A stretch of 38,485 nucleotides of DNA from Bacteroidales bacterium UBA6248. GTDB taxonomy: Bacteria > Bacteroidota > Bacteroidia > Bacteroidales > Lentimicrobiaceae. The notes beneath the pieces were generated by a model that had not been told where the DNA came from, ran no database searches, and saw only the letters and a program-made list of their open reading frames with translations. The stretch spans positions 1-38,485 of the forward strand of contig DJVU01000023.1 in the NCBI GenBank assembly GCA_002441345.1, written 5' to 3'. This document shows positions 16,364 through 23,609 of this stretch, in pieces. Every line of letters starts with the position of its first letter. Position 1 is the stretch's first letter. A program made the translations under genes and the position numbers.

Positions 16364-17380
16364 ATGAAATCCATTTTAAACAGTTTGCTCGTTGCCCTGG
16401 TATTTTCTTCCGCAACGTTTGCTCAAACCAATGACTTTTATGATGATGCTCCATTGAAGCAATTAACGTTCAAAGGATTGGCCATCGCAGGGGAGATAGC
16501 CGAACCGGGACAGGTTGATGTGTCCGGACTTCCGGTACGGGATGTTATTGTAAAGGAAACTCTTCTTGGAGGTGAGGCCGGACAGTTTACCGGCGCTTAC
16601 CTTTATCAGGGATATTCGCTCTACGATATTCTGAATGAAACGGTTCTGAAGAAAAAAAATGAATCTGAGTTCCCTCCGATAACCGACCTGTTTGTTGAAG
16701 TCGAAAACGATAAAGGCGAAAAGGCAGTCATCAGCTGGGGTGAGATTTATTATCCCATACACCGGCATGAAATTATAGTTGCAACCGGCGTACGCCGTAT
16801 TGTTCCTTCAAAGACAAAAGAGTTATGGCCATTGCCGGACGAATCGCGCCTGATTGTAGCATCTGATCTCTATACCGAACGCAACATAAGCAATCCGGTT
16901 AAGATTACCGTTCGTTCTTCTTCCATGTCATTTGTAATCGACCGCAATATCCCGGATATGTATGCCGAAGAACCTGGCGTTTATTCGGGCGATACGAAGC
17001 TTCTGAATATCCGTGAAGGCGGGCTCACCGGAAATATGGTCTCATACGGCTCGGTATTTTACGGGCGCGGAACCGGTATACATGGCACTACACCATTCAA
17101 AGGCGTTATGATGAAAGATTACCTGGCTGAATATTTTCCTGTGAACCGGGAACAGCTCATGCAGGGTATTTTTATCGTGGCTGCCCCCGATGGCTACAGG
17201 GCTGTGTTCACCTTCGCAGAAATTTTTAACCGCAACGATCAGGCGGAGGTCCTGATCGTTCCGCGTTATGGTGAAAAACACCAGGGAGCTTTCCTGCTTT
17301 ATCCTGCCGCCGACTATTTTTCCGACCGTTCCATACGTTGTCTCAACCACATCCGTCTGGTAAAGGCTTCCGATATCTGA
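16364..17380 (+). CDS. Periplasmic protein with two sulfite-oxidase-like (molybdopterin-fold) domains lacking the cofactor cysteine
   Basis: This 338-residue protein has a type I signal peptide (cleavage after about SATFA, residue 20) and no lipobox. Two modules resemble the Oxidored_molyb (sulfite oxidase) fold: residues about 33-185 (LTFKGLAIAGEI...VSGLPVRDV...YQGYSLYDILNE...VISWGEIYYP) and about 205-335 (GVMMKDYLAEYFP, APDGYRAVFTFAEIF, LLYPAADYFSDRSIRCLNHI). In active sulfite-oxidase-type enzymes a cysteine after the first strands binds the molybdenum; here that region (about 62-72) has none, and the only cysteine is Cys326 near the C-terminus. It is therefore probably a binding rather than redox protein. 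It is the last gene before a strong terminator, 37 bases after the TonB receptor. Confidence 0.7.
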   Translation: MKSILNSLLVALVFSSATFAQTNDFYDDAPLKQLTFKGLAIAGEIAEPGQVDVSGLPVRDVIVKETLLGGEAGQFTGAYLYQGYSLYDILNETVLKKKNESEFPPITDLFVEVENDKGEKAVISWGEIYYPIHRHEIIVATGVRRIVPSKTKELWPLPDESRLIVASDLYTERNISNPVKITVRSSSMSFVIDRNIPDMYAEEPGVYSGDTKLLNIREGGLTGNMVSYGSVFYGRGTGIHGTTPFKGVMMKDYLAEYFPVNREQLMQGIFIVAAPDGYRAVFTFAEIFNRNDQAEVLIVPRYGEKHQGAFLLYPAADYFSDRSIRCLNHIRLVKASDI

Positions 17381-17400
17381 AACCCGCGCCCGGCCCGATA

Positions 17401-17446
17401 AAGCCGCATTCCCGGGAAATCCGGGGATGCGGCTTTTGCTTATTTT
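17401..17446 (+). terminator. Strong rho-independent terminator of the lipoprotein-TonB unit
   Basis: A 15-bp stem with one wobble pair (17401-17415 with 17421-17435), a 5-base loop and a U-rich tail. It ends the four-gene unit that starts at 12142. Confidence 0.9.
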
Positions 17447-17467
17447 CCCTCCCTGTATACTCCCGGT

Positions 17468-17485
17468 ATGGGTAATTATACCCAT
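17468..17485. repeat. Inverted repeat ATGGGTA-ATTA-TACCCAT
   Basis: A perfect 7-bp inverted repeat with a 4-base centre lies 45 bases upstream of the next promoter's -33 box. It looks like an operator half-site pair (or a small hairpin) and could bind a regulator of the following gene. Confidence 0.4.
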
Positions 17486-17529
17486 GCAGAATCCCCTGGT
17501 TCCCATTGAAAAAGTAGTATTTTAACGAA

Positions 17530-17560
17530 TTGCGCAGTCTTCAGAGCCGGTGTAATTTTG
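17530..17560 (+). promoter_or_regulatory. Bacteroidota-type promoter
   Basis: TTG (17530-17532), 20 bases, then TAATTTTG (17553-17560), an exact -7 match. It gives a leader of about 70 bases before the ATG at 17636 and argues against the upstream in-frame ATG at 17558. Confidence 0.7.
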
Positions 17561-17635
17561 TATCATCATCAAAGAGATAAGTTTACAGCAGATTTCGATG
17601 ATGAAACAAACCTGAAACCCCTTATACCAAATATC

Positions 17636-18217
17636 ATGAAAAAGTTAGTTTTACTCCCGGCCTTAATTCTGAGTGTAATCGCCTGTATGGGTCAGATTAA
17701 ACCTTCTTCCGGTACCAAAGCCCCCGGTCTGATGCTCGGGCTCGACAGTACTCTTGTGAAAATGGAATACGCACGCTGGAATAACGCAAATCCCGATGAA
17801 GCTTGGGAAGTATATTCCATACCGGGACGCATTGTTTTCTACTGCGAATGGTCAAGCAATAAAAACAGATCGAACGTGGCACACGTATACGACTTTGATG
17901 AAAATGGAACCAATTTTAAATATACCACCATCGCCACCCAGGAGCGATTTAAATATGCTACGGATTATTTGAATAATGTTGCCCTGAGAAATCGTTACAT
18001 ATATGAATACAAGGGGGTTAACGAGTTCAACCAGGGCGTATGGGTCTCCAGTAAGTTTATGGCCGATTATACCGGTTGCGATTGCGGAAACCTGAAAGTA
18101 ACCGTAACCGCCAATATCCCGGATGATGGCATACAGAATATTGTGGAAGCCTGTCCGGTAAAACCGGGGAAATCCGGAGAATTACTATCAATTGTTTATA
18201 CACCGCTTAACGATTAA
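17636..18217 (+). CDS. Exported protein of unknown function
   Basis: This 193-residue protein starts at MKKLVLLPALILSVIACMGQ. The signal can be read as a lipobox (VIAC, Cys17) or as a type I site just after. The mature part looks like a compact beta-rich domain with aromatic patches (MEYARW, IVFYCEWSSN, YIYEYKGVNEF). It also has a CDC motif (TGCDCGNLKV, about residues 150-159) and another Cys near 172, possibly forming disulfides. I do not recognise the family. It has its own promoter and a tight terminator, so it is a single-gene unit. The in-frame upstream extension to 17558 overlaps the promoter and is rejected. Confidence 0.75.
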   Translation: MKKLVLLPALILSVIACMGQIKPSSGTKAPGLMLGLDSTLVKMEYARWNNANPDEAWEVYSIPGRIVFYCEWSSNKNRSNVAHVYDFDENGTNFKYTTIATQERFKYATDYLNNVALRNRYIYEYKGVNEFNQGVWVSSKFMADYTGCDCGNLKVTVTANIPDDGIQNIVEACPVKPGKSGELLSIVYTPLND

Positions 18218-18238
18218 TCTTCCGGGTGGCAGATAAAG

Positions 18239-18262
18239 TGGGGCGCAAGCCCCATTTTTTTT
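18239..18262 (+). terminator. Rho-independent terminator
   Basis: TGGGGC-GCAA-GCCCCA hairpin followed by eight U, 21 bases after the stop of the preceding gene. A textbook GNRA-loop terminator. Confidence 0.93.
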
Positions 18263-18446
18263 GCCCTTATGTTACAGGACTCCCCCGAAGTCAAGAGGGT
18301 AGTTGTTTTATCCAACCACTTGCTGACCAATTTATTATATCCTTTTACGATTGAAAACCACTTTAATTTCCGTTCCTCACCGGATCGGAAAGGCAATAAT
18401 GATTTCGTAGATGATTGAACAAGCCTCAGTTCCCGTTGTTTTTTCT

Positions 18447-18454
18447 TAACTTTA
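18447..18454 (+). promoter_or_regulatory. Weak candidate -7 element for the cytochrome c gene
   Basis: TAACTTTA matches TAnnTTTG at seven of eight positions and lies 22 bases before the ATG. No upstream TTG box is found at the usual spacing. Confidence 0.3.
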
Positions 18455-18476
18455 ACAACTAACTAAAACACCGATT

Positions 18477-18947
18477 ATGAAAAGCAGAACACTTTTACTT
18501 GCTGCCATTGCAGGATTTTTGGGATTGGCTGTCATGTCATCGTGCGGAGGTGGCGGTCAGCAAAAAACTGAAACTGCCGGTCAGGCGGAAACACAAATTT
18601 CAGCAACCCCCGATGCGGCCCAGCTTGCAAGAGGCGAGCAATTGTACAAGGAAAAATGCATTGCATGCCACCAGGCAAACGGCCAGGGTATACCCAATGT
18701 ATTCCCTACACTTTCCGGTTCCGATTTCCTTCTGAATAAAACAAAGCTCGCCGTTGCACAGGTTCTTAACGGTTCGGAAAAGGTGTCTTCAGGAAGTAGT
18801 ATCAAATATCCGGCGCCAATGCCTCCTCAGGTTGATAATCATGAAGATGCTGTTGCTGTAATCAATTACGTACTTGCAAACTTTGAAAACAACGGAAAGA
18901 CAATCACCGTTGACGAAGTTAAAGATGTTACTATAGAGCCTCGCTAA
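18477..18947 (+). CDS. Lipoprotein cytochrome c (class I, single haem)
   Basis: This 156-residue protein has a signal peptide with lipobox MSSC (Cys23), a glycine/glutamine/threonine-rich linker and a cytochrome c domain (about 47-136). The haem site CIACH is at residues 61-65 and a likely axial Met115 lies in YPAPMPPQ. After the domain comes a short tail with IEPR. It would be a membrane-tethered periplasmic electron carrier. No oxidase or reductase partner is adjacent: the bd oxidase in this window uses quinol directly and does not need it. Cytochrome c synthesis genes must lie elsewhere. Confidence 0.9.
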   Translation: MKSRTLLLAAIAGFLGLAVMSSCGGGGQQKTETAGQAETQISATPDAAQLARGEQLYKEKCIACHQANGQGIPNVFPTLSGSDFLLNKTKLAVAQVLNGSEKVSSGSSIKYPAPMPPQVDNHEDAVAVINYVLANFENNGKTITVDEVKDVTIEPR

Positions 18948-18961
18948 ACTCTTTTTAAATC

Positions 18962-18988
18962 CCGGGGGGAGCGCCCCGCACGGTTTTT
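18962..18988 (+). terminator. Probable rho-independent terminator after cytochrome c
   Basis: A GC-rich hairpin (GGGG-AGCG-CCCC core at 18966-18977, with outer CCG/CGG pairs) is followed by TTTTT at 18984-18988. The stem has small bulges, so confidence is moderate. Confidence 0.5.
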
Positions 18989-19153
18989 GTCCTTGCGCCT
19001 TTTGTCATGGGGGCTCAGGCGACGCAAACCTGCGGTGTGCTCCTTCTTCGTTATTGACCCGATTCCGGGCTGAGGACAAACGCATAAAATCTGCTGCAGA
19101 ATTCCAAATTTCAACAAATTGTCATTCCGATTTTTCCGACATTTGTATCCGAT

Positions 19154-21259
19154 ATGTATGTACTATTGATACCCGCTTTTCAGCTGACTGCCGGCTCTTC
19201 GCTATGGTTGATTCCCTTGTGCCTGCTTTTCGGTGCCGGAATTTCAGCCCTGCTTTATTATAAAAATACATCGGGCGACCTCCCGCGAAATCTTGTGCTT
19301 TTCCTGTCGGCTATCAGGTTTTTAACCGGATCATTCATAGCTTTTCTGCTTCTGTCTCCCATGGTTAAAACCTTTACCCGGACTACCGAAAAGCCTGCAT
19401 TAATAGTAGGTGTCGACAACTCACGCTCGATGGTGGCAGGTGCAGACAGCATGCAGAAGCAGCAGGAATTGCAGAAATTTCTTGACGGACTTAAGGCCGG
19501 TATCGACGATCGCTTCGATGTGTACACCTATACCTTTGGCCAGGAAGTACGGGAAGAAGGAATTCCCTCCTTTAAGGATGAGCTTACCGATATTTCATCG
19601 TTCTTCGGAGAGCTGTCGTCGCGATTCCACAACCGTAATGTGGGAGCCGTTGTGCTCGTTTCCGATGGCATCTGGAACTCGGGCAGCGATCCGCTTTACC
19701 ATGCCGGAAATACGGATTTCCCCGTATATACATTCAACGCCGGCGATACCATTGTCCGTCGCGACCTCATCCTGAAACAGATAAACTACAACAGGGTTTC
19801 CTACCTTGGCAACCGCTTTCCCATCGAAGTGGTTGTTCACGCCCGTGAAGCAGCCGGCAGTCAGTCACGCCTTGCCGTTGAAGCCGGAGGTAAAGAGATT
19901 TTTACAAAAGTGCTGCAGTTTTCCTCCGATAATCAGGTAATTACCGTGCCTGTATTTGCCGATGCCAGCGAAACGGGATTTATGAAGTTCCGTATATCCC
20001 TCGGGACGATAGAAGGTGAAACGAATGCTTCCAATAATTTACGGGAGGTGTTTGTGGAAGTAAGAGAAGGACGTAAAAAGATTGCTTTGATTGCTGCTGC
20101 CCCGCATCCGGACCTTGCCGCCGTACTGCGCTCGGTAAATGCCGGGAATAACTTTGAAGCAAGCCTTTTTATGGCAGATAACTTCAGGGAAAATCCCGGC
20201 GATTTCGACCTTTTTATTCTACATCAGGTTCCTTCCCGTGGTGACTCCCGGCAAACCCTCGCCTCTGATCTGGTCCGACTCGGAAAACCAGTGCTTTTTA
20301 TACTCGGCTCTCAGTCCGATATACCTTCGTTCAACCGCCTTAAAACCGGGCTGGCACTCGTAAATGCAAATGCATCGGCCAATGAAACACTCCCTGTCTA
20401 CGATAAGAACTTCAGCCTGTTCGTAGTGTCTGACCCGGTGATAAAAATGCTGGGAGAAGCCCCTCCGCTGATCAGTCCTTTTGCCAGTTATCAGTCAGCC
20501 GGGTCGGTGTATGTGATGGCATGGCAGGGCCTGGGCTCCCTGCAAAGCAATAATCCTCTGATTATGTTTAGCCAGTTATCCGATACCAGGTATGGTATCG
20601 TGGCAGGGGAAGGGCTATGGAAGTGGAGAATCAGCGAATACAGCCGTGCATCCTCTCACGATGCATTTGATGAACTTGCCGGAAAAATTATTCAATACCT
20701 TTCTGTTGAACCCGATCGCAACCGCCTGAAAATATCCTGGAGAGATGCCTATGCCGAAAATGAAGCCATCGAGTTTAATGCATTGCTTCTAAACGAAAGT
20801 GGAGAACTCGTAAACGATCCTCTGCTGGAAATGAAGATTCTGGACGACAGAAATAATGGCTTCGAATTTTCTTTTTCGACCGCCGGCGATGGCTACTATC
20901 TGAATGCCGGAACCCTGAGCCCGGGCTATTACCGGTTTGCTGCCACTGCCGAAACCGGCTCCGGCAGGCAGGAACGAAACGGCAGCTTTGTCGTTTCAGA
21001 CCTTCACCTCGAAGACATTAATACCGTTGCCAATCACCGGTTGCTGAATGCCATCGCGCATCGCACCGGAGGAGCATCCGTTTATCCCGGTCAGGCCGAA
21101 ATCCTTACCGGACTGATAAATGACCGGGAGGATGCAAAACCGGTTATCTACGCGCGAAAGAAATATACCGACCTGGTTAATTTTGCACCGCTGCTGGTCC
21201 TTATCGTTTTGCTGGCAGGAGTGGAATGGTTTCTGCGCCGTTATTACGGAAGCTATTAA
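19154..21259 (+). CDS. Membrane-anchored VWA-domain protein with class I glutamine-amidotransferase-like fold
   Basis: This 701-residue protein has two N-terminal helices (about 15-36 and 46-70), a von Willebrand A domain (about 80-215), beta-sandwich regions and one C-terminal helix (about 677-693) ending RRYYGSY. The MIDAS motif D-x-S-x-S is Asp88-Asn-Ser90-Arg-Ser92 (VDNSRSM), with a second acidic site in VVLVSDGIWN. The middle (about 305-470) resembles the GATase1-like domain seen in large Bacteroidota VWA proteins (IALIAAAPHPDLAAVLRSV), without a catalytic cysteine evident. Bulk topology suggests a periplasmic protein held by helices at both ends. Molecular function is unknown; VWA domains mediate metal-dependent protein contacts. 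An M48 protease follows 52 bases downstream on the same strand. Confidence 0.85.
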   Translation: MYVLLIPAFQLTAGSSLWLIPLCLLFGAGISALLYYKNTSGDLPRNLVLFLSAIRFLTGSFIAFLLLSPMVKTFTRTTEKPALIVGVDNSRSMVAGADSMQKQQELQKFLDGLKAGIDDRFDVYTYTFGQEVREEGIPSFKDELTDISSFFGELSSRFHNRNVGAVVLVSDGIWNSGSDPLYHAGNTDFPVYTFNAGDTIVRRDLILKQINYNRVSYLGNRFPIEVVVHAREAAGSQSRLAVEAGGKEIFTKVLQFSSDNQVITVPVFADASETGFMKFRISLGTIEGETNASNNLREVFVEVREGRKKIALIAAAPHPDLAAVLRSVNAGNNFEASLFMADNFRENPGDFDLFILHQVPSRGDSRQTLASDLVRLGKPVLFILGSQSDIPSFNRLKTGLALVNANASANETLPVYDKNFSLFVVSDPVIKMLGEAPPLISPFASYQSAGSVYVMAWQGLGSLQSNNPLIMFSQLSDTRYGIVAGEGLWKWRISEYSRASSHDAFDELAGKIIQYLSVEPDRNRLKISWRDAYAENEAIEFNALLLNESGELVNDPLLEMKILDDRNNGFEFSFSTAGDGYYLNAGTLSPGYYRFAATAETGSGRQERNGSFVVSDLHLEDINTVANHRLLNAIAHRTGGASVYPGQAEILTGLINDREDAKPVIYARKKYTDLVNFAPLLVLIVLLAGVEWFLRRYYGSY

Positions 21260-21311
21260 GCACTGCCGGAAGTTCCGGCTGTCGTTCTGCTGATCTGTAC
21301 TTGTATAAACG

Positions 21312-22535
21312 ATGGATAACGTAATTCTCAAACTTATTTTAGCTTTTGTCACCGGTGGCTTTCTGCTGGGACAGGTGCTATCGTTCCTTAACCACAGGCG
21401 CAGAAAACTGCCGGCACCTCCCGGACTCGAAGATGTCTTCGATAAGGATAAGTACAGGAAATACAGGAATTACAAGCGCGAAGCTTATCGCTCGGATATG
21501 CTTGAACAGTGGGCTGCCTTTATTCTGATGATGGCGTTGCTGCTGGGCGGGTTCGCTATGATTGATGATCTTGTGATAAAACTTAGCGGAAATAAACTCC
21601 TGCAAAGCCTGCTTTTTCTGGGTATAGCTGGCTTTATCTCTGACTTGATTGCCACACCCTTCAATGTGTACGATACGTTTGTGCTGGAACAGAGATACGG
21701 ATTCAATACTACCACACCCCGGATATGGATCTCCGATAAGCTGAAATCGTATATCATCGCCGCAGTCGCCGGAGGTGGAATCATGGCCGTGCTGATACTC
21801 CTCTATAACTGGCTTGGAAGTTCTTTCTGGTGGCTGGCCTGGATTGCGGTAACCATGGTTTCAATTTTCTTTACGCTTTTTTATTCCACCCTTATCGTTC
21901 CGCTTTTCAACAAACAAACTCCACTTCCCGAAGGGCCGCTGCGGGATAAACTGAATGAACTTGCACGTGAAACGGGTTTCGGGGTTCAGGATATTTACAT
22001 TATCGATGGTTCAAAACGCTCAAACAGGGCAAATGCCTACTTTTCTGGTTTCGGAAACAAACGCAGAATCGTCCTCTACGATACGCTGATCAAAACCATG
22101 GACATCGCTGGCATAACTGCCGTGCTGGCGCATGAAATAGGACATTACAGGGAAAAACATGTGGTGTTCGGACTTGTCCGGTCGGTGCTTCAAACCGGAA
22201 TTATTCTCTTCCTGTTTTCACGAATCGTTAATTCTTCCACTGTTTACGAGGCATTGGGAGCCTCCGGGCCAGGCTTTCACCTGGGGCTGGTTGTATTTGT
22301 TCTGCTCTACAGCCCTGTTTCCCTTGTGCTTTCAGTGATTGGCAATTATATCTCCCGGAAAAACGAATTTGAAGCCGATGCCTTTGCGGCCCGGTATTCT
22401 GATGGAAAAGCACTGGCCCGTGCACTACGCAAACTAGCATCCGATAATTTGTCCGACCTTACCCCGCACCCCCTGTACGTTTGGTTTGAATATTCTCACC
22501 CTCCGCTCGCCGACCGGCTTGCACGCCTGGAATAA
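21312..22535 (+). CDS. M48-family zinc metalloprotease (Ste24/CAAX-protease-like)
   Basis: This 407-residue integral membrane protease has the N-terminal M48 Ste24-type region (about 1-200; helices at 5-25, 62-82, 96-115, 146-166, 172-198) and a catalytic domain. The zinc motif HEIGH is at residues 274-278 (His274, Glu275, His278) and the third ligand is probably Glu352 in NEFEADAFA. Family members such as yeast Ste24 cleave prenylated or misfolded proteins at the membrane. Bacterial homologues are mostly uncharacterised, and prenylated substrates are not expected here, so a membrane protein quality-control role is inferred. All catalytic residues are present and the length is normal for Ste24-like proteins. 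Confidence 0.93.
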   Translation: MDNVILKLILAFVTGGFLLGQVLSFLNHRRRKLPAPPGLEDVFDKDKYRKYRNYKREAYRSDMLEQWAAFILMMALLLGGFAMIDDLVIKLSGNKLLQSLLFLGIAGFISDLIATPFNVYDTFVLEQRYGFNTTTPRIWISDKLKSYIIAAVAGGGIMAVLILLYNWLGSSFWWLAWIAVTMVSIFFTLFYSTLIVPLFNKQTPLPEGPLRDKLNELARETGFGVQDIYIIDGSKRSNRANAYFSGFGNKRRIVLYDTLIKTMDIAGITAVLAHEIGHYREKHVVFGLVRSVLQTGIILFLFSRIVNSSTVYEALGASGPGFHLGLVVFVLLYSPVSLVLSVIGNYISRKNEFEADAFAARYSDGKALARALRKLASDNLSDLTPHPLYVWFEYSHPPLADRLARLE

Positions 22536-22752
22536 GGATCAAAGTTTCCTTGTGTTCTACAGAACGGACTGTTTTCGTTCACCCCCTGAATATCTTCAGG
22601 TATCACTGCTGTCAGGATAATCGATTCACCGGCTATTCACTAAGGCAGAACCCAGTGAATTTGCAAAAATTTCTTTATCAGACTAAACCTCTTTATTGTG
22701 CTTTGATCCTTCGGAGTAAGCCCGGCGCCGGTTCCGTCCCGTTCACGGATGA

Positions 22753-23184
22753 TTATTTATTCAGGGAAGATCTGAACATATTGGCAGTAATAAATGCCAT
22801 TGTCTCCAGTGCATCGATTTTACGGGCATGGTTGTAATCGCGGCTGGCTGATAGCGTGTTGCCTGCTTTCTGGTTCGATAAACCTCTGTACAAATAGGCG
22901 CTGAGGTTACCGGGACTCAGATCGAGGCAAACGGAGAAATCTACAATGGCTCCATCGTAATCCTTTAACAGAAGTTTGTTGTATCCCCTGTGAAAGTATG
23001 CGGCACTGTTGGTGCTGTTCTGATTGATGGCGGCATCGCACAGTACAATGGCCCGGCTGTACTGTTTTTTGTTGGTTGCATCAACCGCACTTTTCAGATA
23101 ATCAACATATGAAGCCTGTGCCTTCAGTGCTATGGTGCAAGAAAACAAAATTATAAGTATGATATGGAATTTTCTGGTTATCAT
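22753..23184 (-). CDS. Exported TPR-repeat protein
   Basis: This 143-residue protein has an N-terminal signal peptide (MITRKFHIILIILFSCTIALKAQ) and about three tetratricopeptide repeats (residues about 24-125; the clearest is SAAYFHRGYNKLLLKDYDGAIVDFSVCLDLSPGN). TPRs form protein-binding superhelices. The ATG at 23184 is chosen over two earlier in-frame ATGs (23265, 23217) because an exact -7 element lies at 23194-23201, between them and the signal peptide. No partner can be named. It is convergent with the M48 protease gene. Confidence 0.8.
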   Translation of the reverse strand: MITRKFHIILIILFSCTIALKAQASYVDYLKSAVDATNKKQYSRAIVLCDAAINQNSTNSAAYFHRGYNKLLLKDYDGAIVDFSVCLDLSPGNLSAYLYRGLSNQKAGNTLSASRDYNHARKIDALETMAFITANMFRSSLNK

Positions 23185-23193
23185 AAATATATA

Positions 23194-23201
23194 CAAAGAT
23201 A
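23194..23201 (-). promoter_or_regulatory. Candidate -7 element of the TPR gene
   Basis: On the minus strand TATCTTTG matches TAnnTTTG exactly. The nearest TTG box is 24 bases upstream, slightly too far. Transcription would begin almost at the ATG (23184), giving a very short leader. Confidence 0.45.
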
Positions 23202-23418
23202 AGGGATAATTTTTCATTCTTAACCCAACTCTCTTATTATTGTTTAATATCCGGAAATTCTTCATGTTAAAGTTGAACTGGCTGATTTTTTTCGCTTATA
23301 CCCTTTTTTGACGAAATTTCATGGGTAAAGTTACACGCCTGATCTGCATTTTTTTTAAAGTTATCTTCCGTATTTCAGACACCGGTGGTAATTACAGGTA
23401 TCCGCAGTTATTTAAACA

Positions 23419-23449
23419 AAAAGGCCGCTTCAGGGAAGAGCAGCCTTTT
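23419..23449. terminator. Hairpin with A- and U-flanks, possible second terminator
   Basis: AAAAGGC (23419-23425) pairs with GCCTTTT (23443-23449). A 3-bp inner extension follows a single mismatch, with a 9-base loop. It is terminator-like on either strand and may be a backup behind the terminator at 23554-23589. Confidence 0.4.
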
Positions 23450-23553
23450 CAGGGATTGTGGAGGGATAGGTTATCCTGATATTGACCTGCTTTAGTCAAA
23501 AACAGGAACTTTACTATATGACACTTTAAATGCAAAACACCCCTATCTGGATT

Positions 23554-23589
23554 AAAAAAAAACTGCACCAGAGTCTGATGCAGTTTTTT
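23554..23589 (-). terminator. Bidirectional rho-independent terminator after C10 protease
   Basis: A 9-bp stem with one wobble pair (23562-23570 with 23576-23584, loop GAGTC on the plus strand) is flanked by A- and T-runs. It lies 20 bases past the protease stop in the leftward direction. Confidence 0.85.
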
Positions 23590-23609
23590 CTGATAAAGTT
23601 ATTTAGCGT

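Larger units (their letters stand above)
23202..23609. other. Intergenic region between C10 protease and TPR genes
   Basis: About 400 AT-rich bases without a gene. It holds the protease terminator (23554-23589) and a second hairpin (23419-23449). Nothing else was recognised. Confidence 0.5.

Noticed and set aside
17558..17635. 26-residue N-terminal extension of the exported protein
   Set aside because: The extension overlaps the -7 element and lacks signal-peptide character.
19054..19263. 69-codon plus-strand ORF overlapping the VWA gene start
   Set aside because: It overlaps the VWA protein in another frame and has no domain features.
23185..23265. Longer N-terminus of the TPR protein
   Set aside because: The earlier ATGs lie upstream of the exact -7 element and would bury the signal peptide.
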